A stretch of DNA of 64,000 nucleotides from Methylocapsa acidiphila B2. Lineage in GTDB: Bacteria; Pseudomonadota; Alphaproteobacteria; Rhizobiales; Beijerinckiaceae. This document shows, piece by piece, positions 53,283 to 61,979 of this stretch; positions within the stretch are counted from its first letter, which is position 1; each line of letters begins with the position of its first letter. Location: contig NZ_KE386496.1 of NCBI RefSeq assembly GCF_000427445.1, forward strand, positions 1,302,001-1,366,000, in the 5' to 3' direction. Both the position numbers and the translations under genes were made by a program. A model generated the notes under the pieces. That model did not search any database and was not told the DNA's origin. It worked only from the letters and a program-made list of their open reading frames with translations.

Positions 53283-54017
53283 TTAGGCAAAGGAACGCAC
53301 CAAGCTTCCTATCAACAGGCTCCACCCGTCGATCAAGATAAAAAACAAGACCTTGAGCGGAAGAGCGATGACTGAAGGAGGCAGCATCATCATACCCATC
53401 GACATCGTGAGCGTCGAAACGATCATGTCGATGACGAGAAACGGCAGGGCGATCAAAAAGCCAATCTCGAACCCGCGCCGAAGCTCGGAAATCATAAAGG
53501 CGGGAATCAACACTCTGATCTCACCCTTCGCCGACTCCTTCGTCTTGAAGCTCTCATTTGCGAGTTGTTCAAAAAGCCTAAGATCCTTCTCCCGCACCTG
53601 GGCCATCATGAAGTCGCGAAATGGATCAATTATTTTTGTCAGGGCTTCTTGCTCGGAAATGCTGTTGTCCATGAGCGGCCTGACACCCGCATCCCACGCC
53701 CGCTCGAAAGTCGGCGCCATCACATAAAATGTCATGAACAAAGATAAGCTAATAAGAATCAAATTCGCCGGAGTGCTTTGCAGCCCCAGGCCGGATCGAA
53801 GAAAGGACAATGCGATGACAAATCTCGTGAAGCTCGTGACCATGATGAGCAAGCCAGGAGCGACCGAAAGAATTGTGAGCAATGCGACGAGTTGAATAAT
53901 GCGTCCCGCTGCACTCGCGTCGCCAGCCGGGATCAGACTGCTAACGTCTAGCCCCTGCGCCATCGCAGTCGAGCTCCACGCGCCGGCCAAAACCGCGAAG
54001 GCGAATGGGCTTTTCAC
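53283..54017 (-). CDS. fliP: Flagellar export gate protein FliP
   Basis: Core subunit of the FliPQR export gate. The 244-residue protein has a cleavable signal sequence (VKSPFAFAVLAGAWSSTAMAQG) and four helices. Blocks LSVAPGLLIMVTSFTRFVIALSFLRSGLG and DPFRDFMMAQVREKDLRLF, and RGFEIGFLIALPFLVIDMIVSTLTMSMGMMMLPP are diagnostic. The GTG start overlaps the fliL stop (GTGA). Confidence 0.97.
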   Translation of the reverse strand: MKSPFAFAVLAGAWSSTAMAQGLDVSSLIPAGDASAAGRIIQLVALLTILSVAPGLLIMVTSFTRFVIALSFLRSGLGLQSTPANLILISLSLFMTFYVMAPTFERAWDAGVRPLMDNSISEQEALTKIIDPFRDFMMAQVREKDLRLFEQLANESFKTKESAKGEIRVLIPAFMISELRRGFEIGFLIALPFLVIDMIVSTLTMSMGMMMLPPSVIALPLKVLFFILIDGWSLLIGSLVRSFA

Positions 54018-54520
54018 TGCACCACCAATGCTTGAATGACGAGTTCGCGCACTCGTCCGTCGGAGCGAATCGTTGCCCTCTCGTTCAAATCTTCCCTCAA
54101 ATGCTGCAATCCGCTCGCGCCGCCAACCTGTCCCAGGGACAAGGTCCGAATGAATCCGAGAATGTCTTCGCCGATCTGCGCGGCCAACACATCCGACTTT
54201 CCAACACCATTTCCAACGAAAATAATTGCGGCCTGCAGACGTATCCGCGCGTCAGGAGGATCTGCAAGATTCGCTATGATCGGCGGAAGTTCGCGCAGCT
54301 CTAGATCCGCACCGTATTTCCCAATTGCTTGCGAACCTAACGCCTGTTCATCATCGCGCTTCGCCACACGCACTGCCTCTGCTAAGTGGCGGCCCAACAA
54401 GACACCAAGCACCACAGCTGTCGCCGTCAATCCTACCAGCGCAGCAACCAACGAGACAATCGAATGACGTGTCGCCACTGTTTGACCGCTAAGCTGCGCG
54501 ATATCTTCATCCTTAGCCAT
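54014..54520 (-). CDS. fliL: Flagellar basal-body-associated protein FliL
   Basis: Single-pass inner-membrane protein that surrounds and supports the stator. The 168-residue protein has a cytoplasmic N-terminus, one helix (about 25-45, IVSLVAALVGLTATAVVLGVLLG) and a periplasmic domain with LRELPPIIANLADPPDARIRLQAAIIF and LNERATIRSDGRVRELVIQALVVQ. The final block is the family's hallmark. It sits before fliP with a four-base overlap. Confidence 0.92.
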   Translation of the reverse strand: MAKDEDIAQLSGQTVATRHSIVSLVAALVGLTATAVVLGVLLGRHLAEAVRVAKRDDEQALGSQAIGKYGADLELRELPPIIANLADPPDARIRLQAAIIFVGNGVGKSDVLAAQIGEDILGFIRTLSLGQVGGASGLQHLREDLNERATIRSDGRVRELVIQALVVQ

Positions 54521-54541
54521 CTGTTCCCGACCCGCGGCTGC

Positions 54542-55243
54542 TCAAAGCGGCTTGAACCAATCATAAATCTGCTGCCCGATCGCCGGCTGCTGAACTTCGG
54601 TGAGCCTTCCGCGACCGCCGTAGGAGATCCGCGCTTCGGCGACCTTATCATACGATATCGTGTTGTCCTTCGAAATATCCCGTGGTCGCACTATTCCGGC
54701 CACATTGAGCAACCGAAGTTCGAAATTTACACGGACTTCCTGCGATCCGCTCACCACCAAATTGCCGTTTGGTAAGACATCCGTGACGACTGCGGCGACG
54801 GCAAGCTGAATTTTCTCGGCGCGATCTGTCGTACCCTCGCCTTTCGTCGACGATAACGCGCTCGACGTAAACTGTGGCTTCAGCTCGCTGCTTTTTTTGT
54901 TTACATCGAGCTTAAAGTCGAAGCCCGTTTCAACCTGCGATGTTAAAGATCGCTCGGTCGCATTGTCGAATGACGCACGATCGTTGATGGCAATATTGAC
55001 GGTTACGACATCGCCGATTTTTGTCGCCCTCGGATCACTGAAAATATCTGCCCGATTTCCATTCCATATCGTTTGAGGCCGAGGTTGCTCCGTACGCAAA
55101 AAGACCGCGCTTGCGGACGGCTGCACATCGGCGACAAGCCCGGTGCCTACAGGGCTCATCGCTGGCTCCCTGCCAATTTCGACGACCGAGCCTGAGCAGC
55201 CCCCGACAGCGCCGAGAGCAAAAAGGAACATAAACCGGCGCAT
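54542..55243 (-). CDS. flgH: Flagellar L-ring lipoprotein FlgH
   Basis: Outer-membrane lipoprotein forming the L ring. The 233-residue protein has a lipoprotein signal with lipobox GGC at about residue 16. Blocks SIWNGNRADIFSDPRATKIGDVVTVNIAI-like, NLVVSGSQEVRVNFELRLLNVAGIVRPRDIS and ARISYGGRGRLTEVQQPAIGQQIYDWFKPL are diagnostic. Its ATG follows the motE stop immediately. Confidence 0.96.
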   Translation of the reverse strand: MRRFMFLFALGAVGGCSGSVVEIGREPAMSPVGTGLVADVQPSASAVFLRTEQPRPQTIWNGNRADIFSDPRATKIGDVVTVNIAINDRASFDNATERSLTSQVETGFDFKLDVNKKSSELKPQFTSSALSSTKGEGTTDRAEKIQLAVAAVVTDVLPNGNLVVSGSQEVRVNFELRLLNVAGIVRPRDISKDNTISYDKVAEARISYGGRGRLTEVQQPAIGQQIYDWFKPL

Positions 55244-55780
55244 CTAGGATTTCTTTCCGTCAAACGTTGGTTCGGGTCCAGCCATGAGACGCCCTAATCG
55301 CGCCGCGCGCGCAACTTCCATTTCATTGAGGATGGCGCCGGCTGCGCGCGATGAGAGCTTCGCCAAAATTGCGGCCGCAGCAGCGTCATCCATTACCGCC
55401 AGCTGCGAGGCCGCGGCGTCCGCTCGCATATGCGCATAGACTGCCACGACCGATTCTGTCGCATGACGCATGGCTTCGTTACGCATGTTCAACCAATTCA
55501 CAAATTCATTTTTTTTTGCGTCGAGCTCCGCTATGCGCTCGTTGACCTTCTTTTCGAGTTCTAAGAGTTTCGTTGTCTGCCATGCAATTCTCGCATCGCC
55601 AATTGCCATGGAGTTATTGGTGCAGAATTGTTGAATATCCACCGGAACTCGCTTACTCTCGGCCGGCTTCGCGATATCTGTCTTTTCCGCGTCGAGGCCA
55701 AAGCCACGTACCGGCGCCAAAGCCACCACAAGGATGGTCCAGATCGCCGCCGCGCTTCTTGCGGTTGGAATGCGCATCAT
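55244..55780 (-). CDS. motE: Motility protein MotE
   Basis: Periplasmic chaperone-like motility protein of Rhizobiales; in Sinorhizobium MotE is needed for MotC folding and stability. The roughly 178-residue protein has a signal peptide, then a coiled coil (LELEKKVNERIAELDAKKNEFVNW) and the MgtE N-terminal-like block MDDAAAAAILAKLSSRAAGAILNEME. ATG 55,780 or 55,777 is the likely start. It lies between flgI and flgH, as in Sinorhizobium. Confidence 0.92.
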   Translation of the reverse strand: MMRIPTARSAAAIWTILVVALAPVRGFGLDAEKTDIAKPAESKRVPVDIQQFCTNNSMAIGDARIAWQTTKLLELEKKVNERIAELDAKKNEFVNWLNMRNEAMRHATESVVAVYAHMRADAAASQLAVMDDAAAAAILAKLSSRAAGAILNEMEVARAARLGRLMAGPEPTFDGKKS

Positions 55781-55861
55781 TGTAACGCTCGCTCCGCCAC
55801 ATCTGACCAAAGTATGCGTTGCCGAGCTTGCGCCTGGCTACCTACGACATCGGTGATCGAA

Positions 55862-56959
55862 CTATTGAACGACAAGTTCGGCGTGCAAAGCGCCGGCAGC
55901 TTTGATCGCTTCGAGAATAGCGATGATTCCCATCGGCTTGAGTCCGATCCGGTTCAAGCCATTGACGAGGCTGCGCAGGCTCGCGCCGTTAACGAGTTCG
56001 ATTTGGCCGCCAGTCTGTTCGCCATCAATCTCGGTGCGAGGTAGGACGACCGTTCGACCGCGTGAGAATGGCGCGGGCTGTGATGCAATCGGCGTTTCGT
56101 TAACTCGCACCGTCAAATTGCCATGCGTGACAGCGACCGTCGAAATCCGGACATCTTGTCCGATGACGATCGTTCCGCTCCGGGCGTCGACCACAACCCG
56201 AGCTGGATTATCAGGCTCTACGAGCAATTCGCCGATTTCAGCCATAAAGCGCGACGTGCCGATGCGCGGCGGTCTCGATAACGCTACCGAGCTCTGGTCT
56301 TTTTCGGACGCCAATCTTTCGCCAAATCGCCGGAGTCCATAGTCGTTGACGGCGTCAATGATGCGCACCGCAGTGTTAAAATCCGGATTTTTCAAAACCA
56401 GCAGAAGAGGACCAATATCCTTTAGCTGACCAGGCACTTCGCGCTCGACTAAAGCGCCGTTCGAAATGTGCCCGGAGGTCGCGACATTGACGGTCACGCT
56501 TTCGGCTTGACCCGTCGCAGAAAATCCGGAAACGGCCACCTGTCCTTGCGCAATGGCGTAAGTCTGTCCATCCACACCCGAAAGCGATGTAAGTATCAAA
56601 GTCCCGCCAAATAGAGACGTGGCGTCGCCGAGCGACGATACGGTGACGTCTATGCGGCTTCCAGGTCGTGCAAACGGCGGCAATTCGGCAGTCACGAGCA
56701 CAGCCGCAATATTGCGTGTTCGCTGGGCGATTGCTCGAACGTTGACGCCCATCCGATCGAGCATCGACTGCAGGGCCTGCTCTGTGAAAGTTGAGTTGCG
56801 CAACGTGTCGCCGGTGCTTTGCAGCCCAACGACCAGCCCGTATCCGACGAGCTGGTTGTTCCGCACCCCCTGCAAATCCGCGATGTCCTTTATACGGACA
56901 GAGGCCGCCGCCGAAAACGCGACCCCATAGAGAAAGATAAGCAGAAGCGCCCGAGCCAT
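55862..56959 (-). CDS. flgI: Flagellar P-ring protein FlgI
   Basis: Periplasmic protein forming the P ring in the peptidoglycan layer. The 365-residue protein has a signal peptide (AFSAAASV) and diagnostic blocks RIKDIADLQGVRNNQLVGYGLVVGLQSTGDTLRNS, MLDRMGVNVRA, DVTVSSLGDATSLFGGTLI and VIGQDVRISTVAVTHGNLTV. The C-terminus SLRSLVNGLNRIGLKPMGIIAILEAIKAAGALHAELVVQ is conserved. Its ATG overlaps the flgA stop by one base. FlgA is its assembly chaperone. Confidence 0.97.
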   Translation of the reverse strand: MARALLLIFLYGVAFSAAASVRIKDIADLQGVRNNQLVGYGLVVGLQSTGDTLRNSTFTEQALQSMLDRMGVNVRAIAQRTRNIAAVLVTAELPPFARPGSRIDVTVSSLGDATSLFGGTLILTSLSGVDGQTYAIAQGQVAVSGFSATGQAESVTVNVATSGHISNGALVEREVPGQLKDIGPLLLVLKNPDFNTAVRIIDAVNDYGLRRFGERLASEKDQSSVALSRPPRIGTSRFMAEIGELLVEPDNPARVVVDARSGTIVIGQDVRISTVAVTHGNLTVRVNETPIASQPAPFSRGRTVVLPRTEIDGEQTGGQIELVNGASLRSLVNGLNRIGLKPMGIIAILEAIKAAGALHAELVVQ

Positions 56960-57462
56960 CAGCCGCCGCTCACGCGAACAGAGCCATCAGACTGCACCGT
57001 TCCGGACACTGTATATCCGCTGTCGAGATTCCTGACCGATATGACGTCGCCCACGGCGCCAGCTTGGAGAGCCGATCCATATGTCAGAATGCTTAAGCCG
57101 CCATCTTCGAACACGAGCGGGACTTTCGCGCCGTTCACTATAATTTTAGGCTCCGCGACGGCGTTTATCGGAATTGGGGCGCCGGCCAGCAATGTGCGGC
57201 GCGCGACCTTTCCAACGAGCATCGCCCGGCTTTCGATCATAGCGCCCCGTTGCGCGAGAACGTCTTTGGGAAACTCGTGGTCGGATAGCCAAGTCTCGCG
57301 GATCGCATCGCCTGGGTAGATTGTGATCGTCGGCGTCGGCAATATGGCCGTATCGGCGGCAACTGCGGCCGTCGGCGAATAGAGCGCAATCTGTAGAACG
57401 CCGAAGAGCGCTGCGGTAGCTAAAGGCGCCATGATCCGTCGCATCGAGCCTGCACTCGTCAT
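56959..57462 (-). CDS. flgA: P-ring assembly chaperone FlgA
   Basis: Periplasmic chaperone for FlgI. The 167-residue protein has a signal peptide and the SAF-like domain with AMLVGKVARRTLLAGAPIPINAVAEP, followed by VISVRNLDSGYTVSGTVQSDGSVRVSGG, the FlgA C-terminal pattern. It is placed between flgG and flgI with a one-base overlap to flgI. Confidence 0.93.
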   Translation of the reverse strand: MTSAGSMRRIMAPLATAALFGVLQIALYSPTAAVAADTAILPTPTITIYPGDAIRETWLSDHEFPKDVLAQRGAMIESRAMLVGKVARRTLLAGAPIPINAVAEPKIIVNGAKVPLVFEDGGLSILTYGSALQAGAVGDVISVRNLDSGYTVSGTVQSDGSVRVSGG

Positions 57463-57468
57463 ATCTCG

Positions 57469-58257
57469 TCAACCTAGGTTCTTTGAGACGGTCGCAGCCA
57501 TGTCGGACGCGGCCTGAATGACTTTGGAATTCATTTCATAGGCGCGTTGGGCCGAAATGAGATCGGTGATCTCCTTAACCGGATCGACATTGGAGCTTTC
57601 CAGGTAGCCCTGGCTTACAGTCGCGAAGCCCGGATCGCCTGGAACGCCGACAACGGGCGCCCCGGACGCGTCGGTCTGCCGGTAGAGGTTATTCCCCAGC
57701 GGCGTCAAACCAGCCTCATTGGCGAAATTAGCCAATGACAATTGACCGATTTGCTGCGTCGTAGTTTGGCCGCTGAGGGTCACTCCGACTTGACCTGATT
57801 GGCTGATCGTGACGTCCACCGCATTCGTCGGAATGATCATTGTAGGGCTTACGACATATCCGTCGGCCGTGACAATTTGACCGGTTCCATTTGTGTTGAA
57901 GGCTCCGGCGCGCGTATAGACAGTTTCGCCATTCGCATCGGTGACTTGGAACCAGCCACGCCCGTTCAGGGCGACGTCGAGCTTATTTCCTGTATTGGCC
58001 AAGGCTCCTTGAATATGGAGATTGCGAATTGCTGCGGTCCTGACGCCGAGCCCAAGCTGCGCGCCCTCTGGAATGGTGTTATTTTGGCCGCGATTCGATA
58101 CGCCCTGGAGACGCTCCGCCTGATACAGCAGATCGGTAAACTCCGCGCGCGCGCGCTTGAACGCCGTTGTGTTGATGTTCGCGATGTTATTTGCGATGAC
58201 CTGGACATTTAAATCCTGGGCGGCCATTCCCGTCGCAGCGATTGAGAGCGCTTTCAT
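57469..58257 (-). CDS. flgG: Distal rod protein FlgG
   Basis: Distal rod subunit, exported through the gate. The 262-residue protein starts [40 protein letters not shown] and has [24 protein letters not shown] and [36 protein letters not shown] 58,257 is chosen because the rod signature starts there; an upstream extension of 23 residues overlaps fliE and is not needed. flgF, the proximal rod paralogue, is not in the window. Confidence 0.97.
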   Translation of the reverse strand: MKALSIAATGMAAQDLNVQVIANNIANINTTAFKRARAEFTDLLYQAERLQGVSNRGQNNTIPEGAQLGLGVRTAAIRNLHIQGALANTGNKLDVALNGRGWFQVTDANGETVYTRAGAFNTNGTGQIVTADGYVVSPTMIIPTNAVDVTISQSGQVGVTLSGQTTTQQIGQLSLANFANEAGLTPLGNNLYRQTDASGAPVVGVPGDPGFATVSQGYLESSNVDPVKEITDLISAQRAYEMNSKVIQAASDMAATVSKNLG

Positions 58258-58267
58258 TTGAAAATTC

Positions 58268-58597
58268 CTATATCGACATCTGCGCAAGCGATTGGTACGC
58301 CGCAACCACTTTGTCCCGGATTGCAAGCGCTGTCCGAAGCGACTGGTCGGCGTTCATGACGGACTCGACGACCTGTTGAATTGAGGCCTTGCCTTTAAGG
58401 CCGTCGATTGACGTCGCCTCTCCGTTCTTGAGGGCGTTAATCGCAGACGTCGAAACATCAGCGAGGACCTCGCCGAATCCTGCGCCGACAGTCGTCGGCG
58501 CAACAGTCAGGCCGCTAGCCTGTTGGATGAATTGTGAAGAATCCACCGCGCTCGATGCGCCAACTGTCGAGTCCAGAAGAGAAACCGCTCCAATCAT
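58268..58597 (-). CDS. fliE: Flagellar hook-basal body protein FliE
   Basis: A 109-residue rod-MS-ring junction protein. The C-terminal block [38 protein letters not shown] is the FliE signature and the N-terminus is variable. The ATG overlaps the flgC stop as ATGA. Confidence 0.95.
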   Translation of the reverse strand: MIGAVSLLDSTVGASSAVDSSQFIQQASGLTVAPTTVGAGFGEVLADVSTSAINALKNGEATSIDGLKGKASIQQVVESVMNADQSLRTALAIRDKVVAAYQSLAQMSI

Positions 58598-59016
58598 GAT
58601 GATGTCCTCAAAAGATCAATGGTCATTGAACACAATTCGCGGGCTTGCTTAATGACCTGTAGATTTGCTTCATAGGATCTGTTCGCTTCCCTCATATCCG
58701 CCATTTCCATCATGATGTTCACATTCGGCAATTTGACGAACCCGTTCGCATCGGCGGCGGGATTGCCGGGGTCATGCTCGATTCGGAAAGGCGCGCGGTC
58801 AGCGCCGATGCTCTTGACCGCGACTAGGTCGACGCCGGACGCGCGGTCGAGCTCGCTCGCGAAGGTCACTGTCTTACGCACGTAAGGCTTTGCGCCTGGA
58901 GTTGATCCCGTCGATTGCGCGTTGGCCAGATTTTCTGAGACAATTCTGACGCGCGTGGATTGCGCCGCGAGCCCGGCGCCGGCGATTCTAATTGATGCTT
59001 GTAGAGGATCGATCAT
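58594..59016 (-). CDS. flgC: Proximal rod protein FlgC
   Basis: Proximal rod subunit of 140 residues with [42 protein letters not shown] at the start and [31 protein letters not shown] near the end, both typical. It follows flgB with a three-base gap and overlaps fliE. Confidence 0.96.
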   Translation of the reverse strand: MIDPLQASIRIAGAGLAAQSTRVRIVSENLANAQSTGSTPGAKPYVRKTVTFASELDRASGVDLVAVKSIGADRAPFRIEHDPGNPAADANGFVKLPNVNIMMEMADMREANRSYEANLQVIKQARELCSMTIDLLRTSS

Positions 59017-59019
59017 CGA

Positions 59020-59400
59020 CTAGACCTTCACGCTCGCCATCAACATTTGATTGAAGGCCTTGACGATGCTCATGTTCAAGGAATAGTTCCGATTGACGTC
59101 GGCGGCTTTGATCATCTCTTGCTCCAGGCTCACCGAATTGCCCGAGTGCGTGACTTCCCACGCGTCGCTTTCCTTGTTCGCGATCACATCTGGAGCAAGA
59201 GCGTCGACGCCTAGATGCGCAGAATGTGTAGCGGACATTCGCAGCGCCGAGTTATTCAGCACCTCATCAAACGGCGCCACGTCGCGGCCCACATAGCCAG
59301 GCGTATTCGCGTTGGATACATTTTCCGCGATGGTGACTTGCCGCGCAGACAGCCAACGCGCTTGTTGGGACGCGAGACTTAATAGATAAATCGAGTCCAC
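59020..59400 (-). CDS. flgB: Proximal rod protein FlgB
   Basis: Proximal rod subunit of 126 residues and first gene of the flgB-to-fliP series. Blocks ARQVTIAENVSNANTPGYVGRDVAPFDEVL and VSLEQEMIKAADVNRNYSLNMSIVKAFNQML are diagnostic. The start is GTG. In Rhizobiaceae flgF and fliI lie upstream of flgB; here there is only non-coding DNA with a long-range inverted repeat. Confidence 0.95.
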   Translation of the reverse strand: MDSIYLLSLASQQARWLSARQVTIAENVSNANTPGYVGRDVAPFDEVLNNSALRMSATHSAHLGVDALAPDVIANKESDAWEVTHSGNSVSLEQEMIKAADVNRNYSLNMSIVKAFNQMLMASVKV

Positions 59401-59762
59401 GCTGAAGTCCTATTCTGCTTTCGGCAATATTTGATATAGGAATATGACCTTGCCCAGGCCTTGCCACCCAGGGTCTGTCATCGCCGAAAGCGGCTTGGGC
59501 TGGCTGCATATTTGATTTCAGGAGGTCACCACGGCGATCGGCTGTCGATCTCAGATGAGAGCGGACGTCGGTTCGGGGGCTCGCGGCGATGCAGCCAAGC
59601 GCAAATGCGAGCGAGAGCGTCGCGCAGGGGCTTGGCTCCATCGCACGCGATGAACGCGAGATCCTGGCAACCCATCTGACGAACGGAACGGCCGCTGCGC
59701 CTATGCAACCGGCGGACGCCGTCGGACGAATTGGGGTCCCCCGCTCGAATGGAATTGTGCGA
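59401..59762. promoter_or_regulatory. flgB upstream region with 9-base long-range inverted repeat
   Basis: GCTTTCGGC at 59,417-59,425 and GCCGAAAGC at 59,483-59,491 are perfect complements 57 bases apart and enclose an AT-rich stretch (59,426-59,446) that suits the minus-strand flgB promoter. The distal part contains one plus-strand frame of 61 codons (59,589-59,774) with no family, not called as a gene. Confidence 0.45.
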
Positions 59763-59951
59763 TTAGGACAATAGAGCGCCAGGGACATGAAGCGGAGGCG
59801 GCGCCACCGAATAGAGAGCCGTCAACAAAACGACGCCGATCGAGACCGCGATGATCAGCCACCCGAACGCCTCGGTGCATTCGTCGAGAAACTCAAAGAT
59901 CGGGGGGACGTATTGCTCTGAACTGTCTTTCGCCTGAGGAAGGGTCTGCAT
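59763..59951 (-). CDS. Small single-pass membrane protein
   Basis: A 62-residue protein with one hydrophobic segment at about residues 32-53 (AFGWLIIAVSIGVVLLTAL). A very strong ribosome binding site GGAGAAGGAGG precedes the ATG by a normal distance, which is the main reason for calling it. The frame is open further upstream, but that part is Arg-rich. I recognise no family. It lies between the flagellar locus and the VanZ-like gene on the same strand. Confidence 0.6.
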   Translation of the reverse strand: MQTLPQAKDSSEQYVPPIFEFLDECTEAFGWLIIAVSIGVVLLTALYSVAPPPLHVPGALLS

Positions 59952-60162
59952 TTTTTCGCCTCCTTCTCCATGGGCTCGCTTCAAACGCTGCGCCAAGGGC
60001 TCGAATGCCCGACGTCCAACCGCAAGAGAGGGAACTAAAGAGCGTAAACTCCCGCGTCGCAAAAGCGAGTGTATTAGCGGCACATTGTGCATTTAGGTCA
60101 TTGGCCGCCGTCGGCAAGCGGCTCGGCGCAAGTTTGGCGGCGCTAGCGCCGCAGGGATGCTC

Positions 60163-60546
60163 TTAGCTGCTGCTGCTTTGAAAAGCGCGCCCTGCGAGAG
60201 CTCCGACTGCAAAATCGAAGGTCAAGCCAGCGATGCTCGCGAGCGAATCGGTCAGCGCAGGGGAGCGTCCCGGCGCAAAGTTTTGCAGGAGTTCAAAAAT
60301 TGCGCTGCCAGCGGCAAGACCACACCACAAGATCAGGCGCTCGCGGGGTGTTACATATCCGAAGAATAAAAGCGCACCCGTCAAGGCATAAGCGAGCGCA
60401 TGCTCCATCTTTCCTGGTAAATTCGTATGCGGCCTCAGCGATCCCGGCAAGAGCGACAAAATGGTGATCGCAAGCACTCCGAGCCAGCCCAAGATCACGG
60501 CCGCGCATTGAACGAAGGGGCGAAAATCCTTCACCTTGGGACCCAT
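60163..60546 (-). CDS. VanZ-like small membrane protein
   Basis: A 127-residue protein with four hydrophobic segments. The pattern EHALAYALTGALLFFGY, then FELLQNFAPGRSPALTDSLASIAG matches the VanZ-like family (Glu/His in helix 2 and the APGR block before a Asp-containing helix). VanZ of enterococci gives some teicoplanin resistance, but most bacterial members are of unknown function. The start ATG is preceded by a 12-base perfect hairpin. Confidence 0.8.
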   Translation of the reverse strand: MGPKVKDFRPFVQCAAVILGWLGVLAITILSLLPGSLRPHTNLPGKMEHALAYALTGALLFFGYVTPRERLILWCGLAAGSAIFELLQNFAPGRSPALTDSLASIAGLTFDFAVGALAGRAFQSSSS

Positions 60547-60564
60547 CTAGCTTGCCCCTCGACT

Positions 60565-60595
60565 CGCGCGGAAACCTGATGTTGGTTTCCGCGCG
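60565..60595. repeat. 12-base perfect hairpin upstream of the VanZ-like gene
   Basis: CGCGCGGAAACC at 60,565-60,576 pairs perfectly with GGTTTCCGCGCG at 60,584-60,595 around a seven-base loop. It lies 18 bases upstream of the VanZ-like start codon, inside any leader of that mRNA. Neither side has a T run, so a standard terminator is unlikely. Confidence 0.7.
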
Positions 60596-60772
60596 CCATC
60601 CGCGGAAAAGGAGCGCATCCCCTGAGAACCGCCGCTCGAGGTCTCTAGCCGAAAGGTCTGGCGAAGGTCACCCCACAAAAGCGCCGCGGCGAGAGGCGAC
60701 TCCTCACGCGCTCATTCAATTGAGCAATCGCTTTGGAAGCAGCTGAAACGACGACGCGGTCGGCCCGGAGGG

Positions 60773-61009
60773 TCACCCCCAGAGATCGGCGCCGGCGAGA
60801 CCCACAGTCAAGCCCTGCCTTTTGGCGATTTCGAGCTTGACATTAGTCCAATGGCGCGTCGACCGATCTTCCCCATCCAGGCATCGACTGCAAACACGGT
60901 CCCGCGCTTCGAAATAGGCGCGGTCGTTGAATGTTGCGATCAGCCGATCGGCGTCGGCGAGGATAGCCGCCCTGGAGGCTGAATAGTGCCGGATCAACCC
61001 AGAAAGCAT
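60773..61009 (-). CDS. Small hypothetical cytoplasmic protein
   Basis: A 78-residue protein with RLIATFNDRAYFEARDRV, then a CSRCLDGEDRSTRHW segment with two Cys, and VKLEIAKRQGLTVGLAGADLWG. I recall similar small proteins in Rhizobiales that have no function assigned. ATG 61,009 has GAAGG at good spacing; a TTG four codons upstream is also in frame. The Cys pair could bind a metal or form a disulfide, which is guesswork. Confidence 0.7.
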   Translation of the reverse strand: MLSGLIRHYSASRAAILADADRLIATFNDRAYFEARDRVCSRCLDGEDRSTRHWTNVKLEIAKRQGLTVGLAGADLWG

Positions 61010-61021
61010 TTGCGCCTTCAA

Positions 61022-61312
61022 ATCAATTAATGCGTGTACAACCTAAGGTGCCAGACGGCGCCGCAAAAATCAACCGAATAGGTGCAAATTACCCGATTCA
61101 ATTGAATTTTATTCACAATGATATTTTTTCAACCGAAGCCTGAACCAATTGACAACGGAGCGTTAACAACGCAGAAGGCGATTCGTTCCGCCTCACAATC
61201 GACCTGGTACGGTCCTCTACGGAGCCTGGATCTCGGTCGGAACCACCGGGGCGACTGCCAAAAACGAGGTTGTGCCTGATAAGCCGCAAGCCTTTCGGAG
61301 ACGCCTGCCGTC
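61022..61312. other. Intergenic region with AT-rich stretch and 12-base palindrome
   Basis: About 290 bases between divergent genes. The stretch 61,070-61,135 is AT-rich and contains the perfect palindrome ATTCAATTGAAT. It is the probable control region of the small hypothetical gene and of the GGCT gene. No gene is seen. Confidence 0.4.
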
Positions 61313-61801
61313 ATGCCGCTCTATTTCGCTTATGGATCGAATATGGACGCGGCCGCGATGCGCGGGCGCTGTCCAAAAGCACGAGCGATCGGACGCGCGC
61401 GGCTGGCCGGACACCGCTTCTTCATTATGGCAGAGGGGTTCGCCTCGGTCAGATGCGATCGCAACGCCGAGGTTCACGGGATTCTTTACGAACTCGCTTT
61501 GTCCGATATAGGTCCGCTCGACCGATATGAAGAAATTGCGCGCGGGCTCTATCACAAGATCAGCCAGCCGGTCTTGCGCGTCGGCGGCGGATCTGTCCGC
61601 GCGCTGGTCTATGTGGGACGCAACAGCCGCGAAGGACGGCCATCGCCCAGCTATATGGAATCCATTATCGGCGCCGCCAATGCCTGGGCCTTGCCGCGCG
61701 CCTATATTTCATTTCTTGAATCTTTGGCAGGGCTCCGCTCTGACGCCAGCGACGAAAAACTGGACCAAGCCCGGCGATTGGATCATCGAGCCCATAGCTG
61801 A
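61313..61801 (+). CDS. Gamma-glutamylcyclotransferase-family protein
   Basis: A 162-residue protein of the GGCT/AIG2 fold. The N-terminal YFAYGSNMD block is the substrate-binding loop. The segment LDRYEEIARGLYHK carries the expected catalytic Glu. Such enzymes form 5-oxoproline from gamma-glutamyl amino acids; small bacterial members may act on other gamma-glutamyl amines. Substrate is not known. The C-terminal region NAWALPRAYISFLESLAG is typical. ATG 61,313 begins the conserved fold directly. Confidence 0.87.
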   Translation: MPLYFAYGSNMDAAAMRGRCPKARAIGRARLAGHRFFIMAEGFASVRCDRNAEVHGILYELALSDIGPLDRYEEIARGLYHKISQPVLRVGGGSVRALVYVGRNSREGRPSPSYMESIIGAANAWALPRAYISFLESLAGLRSDASDEKLDQARRLDHRAHS

Positions 61802-61979
61802 CGTGGAGCAAGCTGTTCCCACCGCGGCTAATTTCAGGCAGGGGAACGAGCCCGTCTTGCCGGAAAAAACTTCCGTCAATGGCGGAAGACACGGAACGCT
61901 GGCCAAATCGGCAAGGGGCCGTTCGCATTACGTCAAGGGCGTTGAACGACAGGCTCCGGCCTTCGAATAAGTCCGAACT

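Noticed and set aside
59440-59475. GG-N10-GC spacing upstream of flgB resembling a sigma-54 promoter
   Set aside because: The -12 element does not match TTGC, and flagellar genes of Rhizobiales are usually not sigma-54 dependent; one match of this quality is expected by chance.
59589-59774. A 61-codon plus-strand frame between flgB and the small membrane protein gene
   Set aside because: The translation is fairly protein-like, but there is no good ribosome binding site, no family, and it overlaps the 3' end of the small membrane protein gene.
59267-59788. A 173-codon minus-strand frame upstream of flgB
   Set aside because: It overlaps flgB in another frame and is Arg/Pro/Ser-rich without similarity to fliI or flgF.
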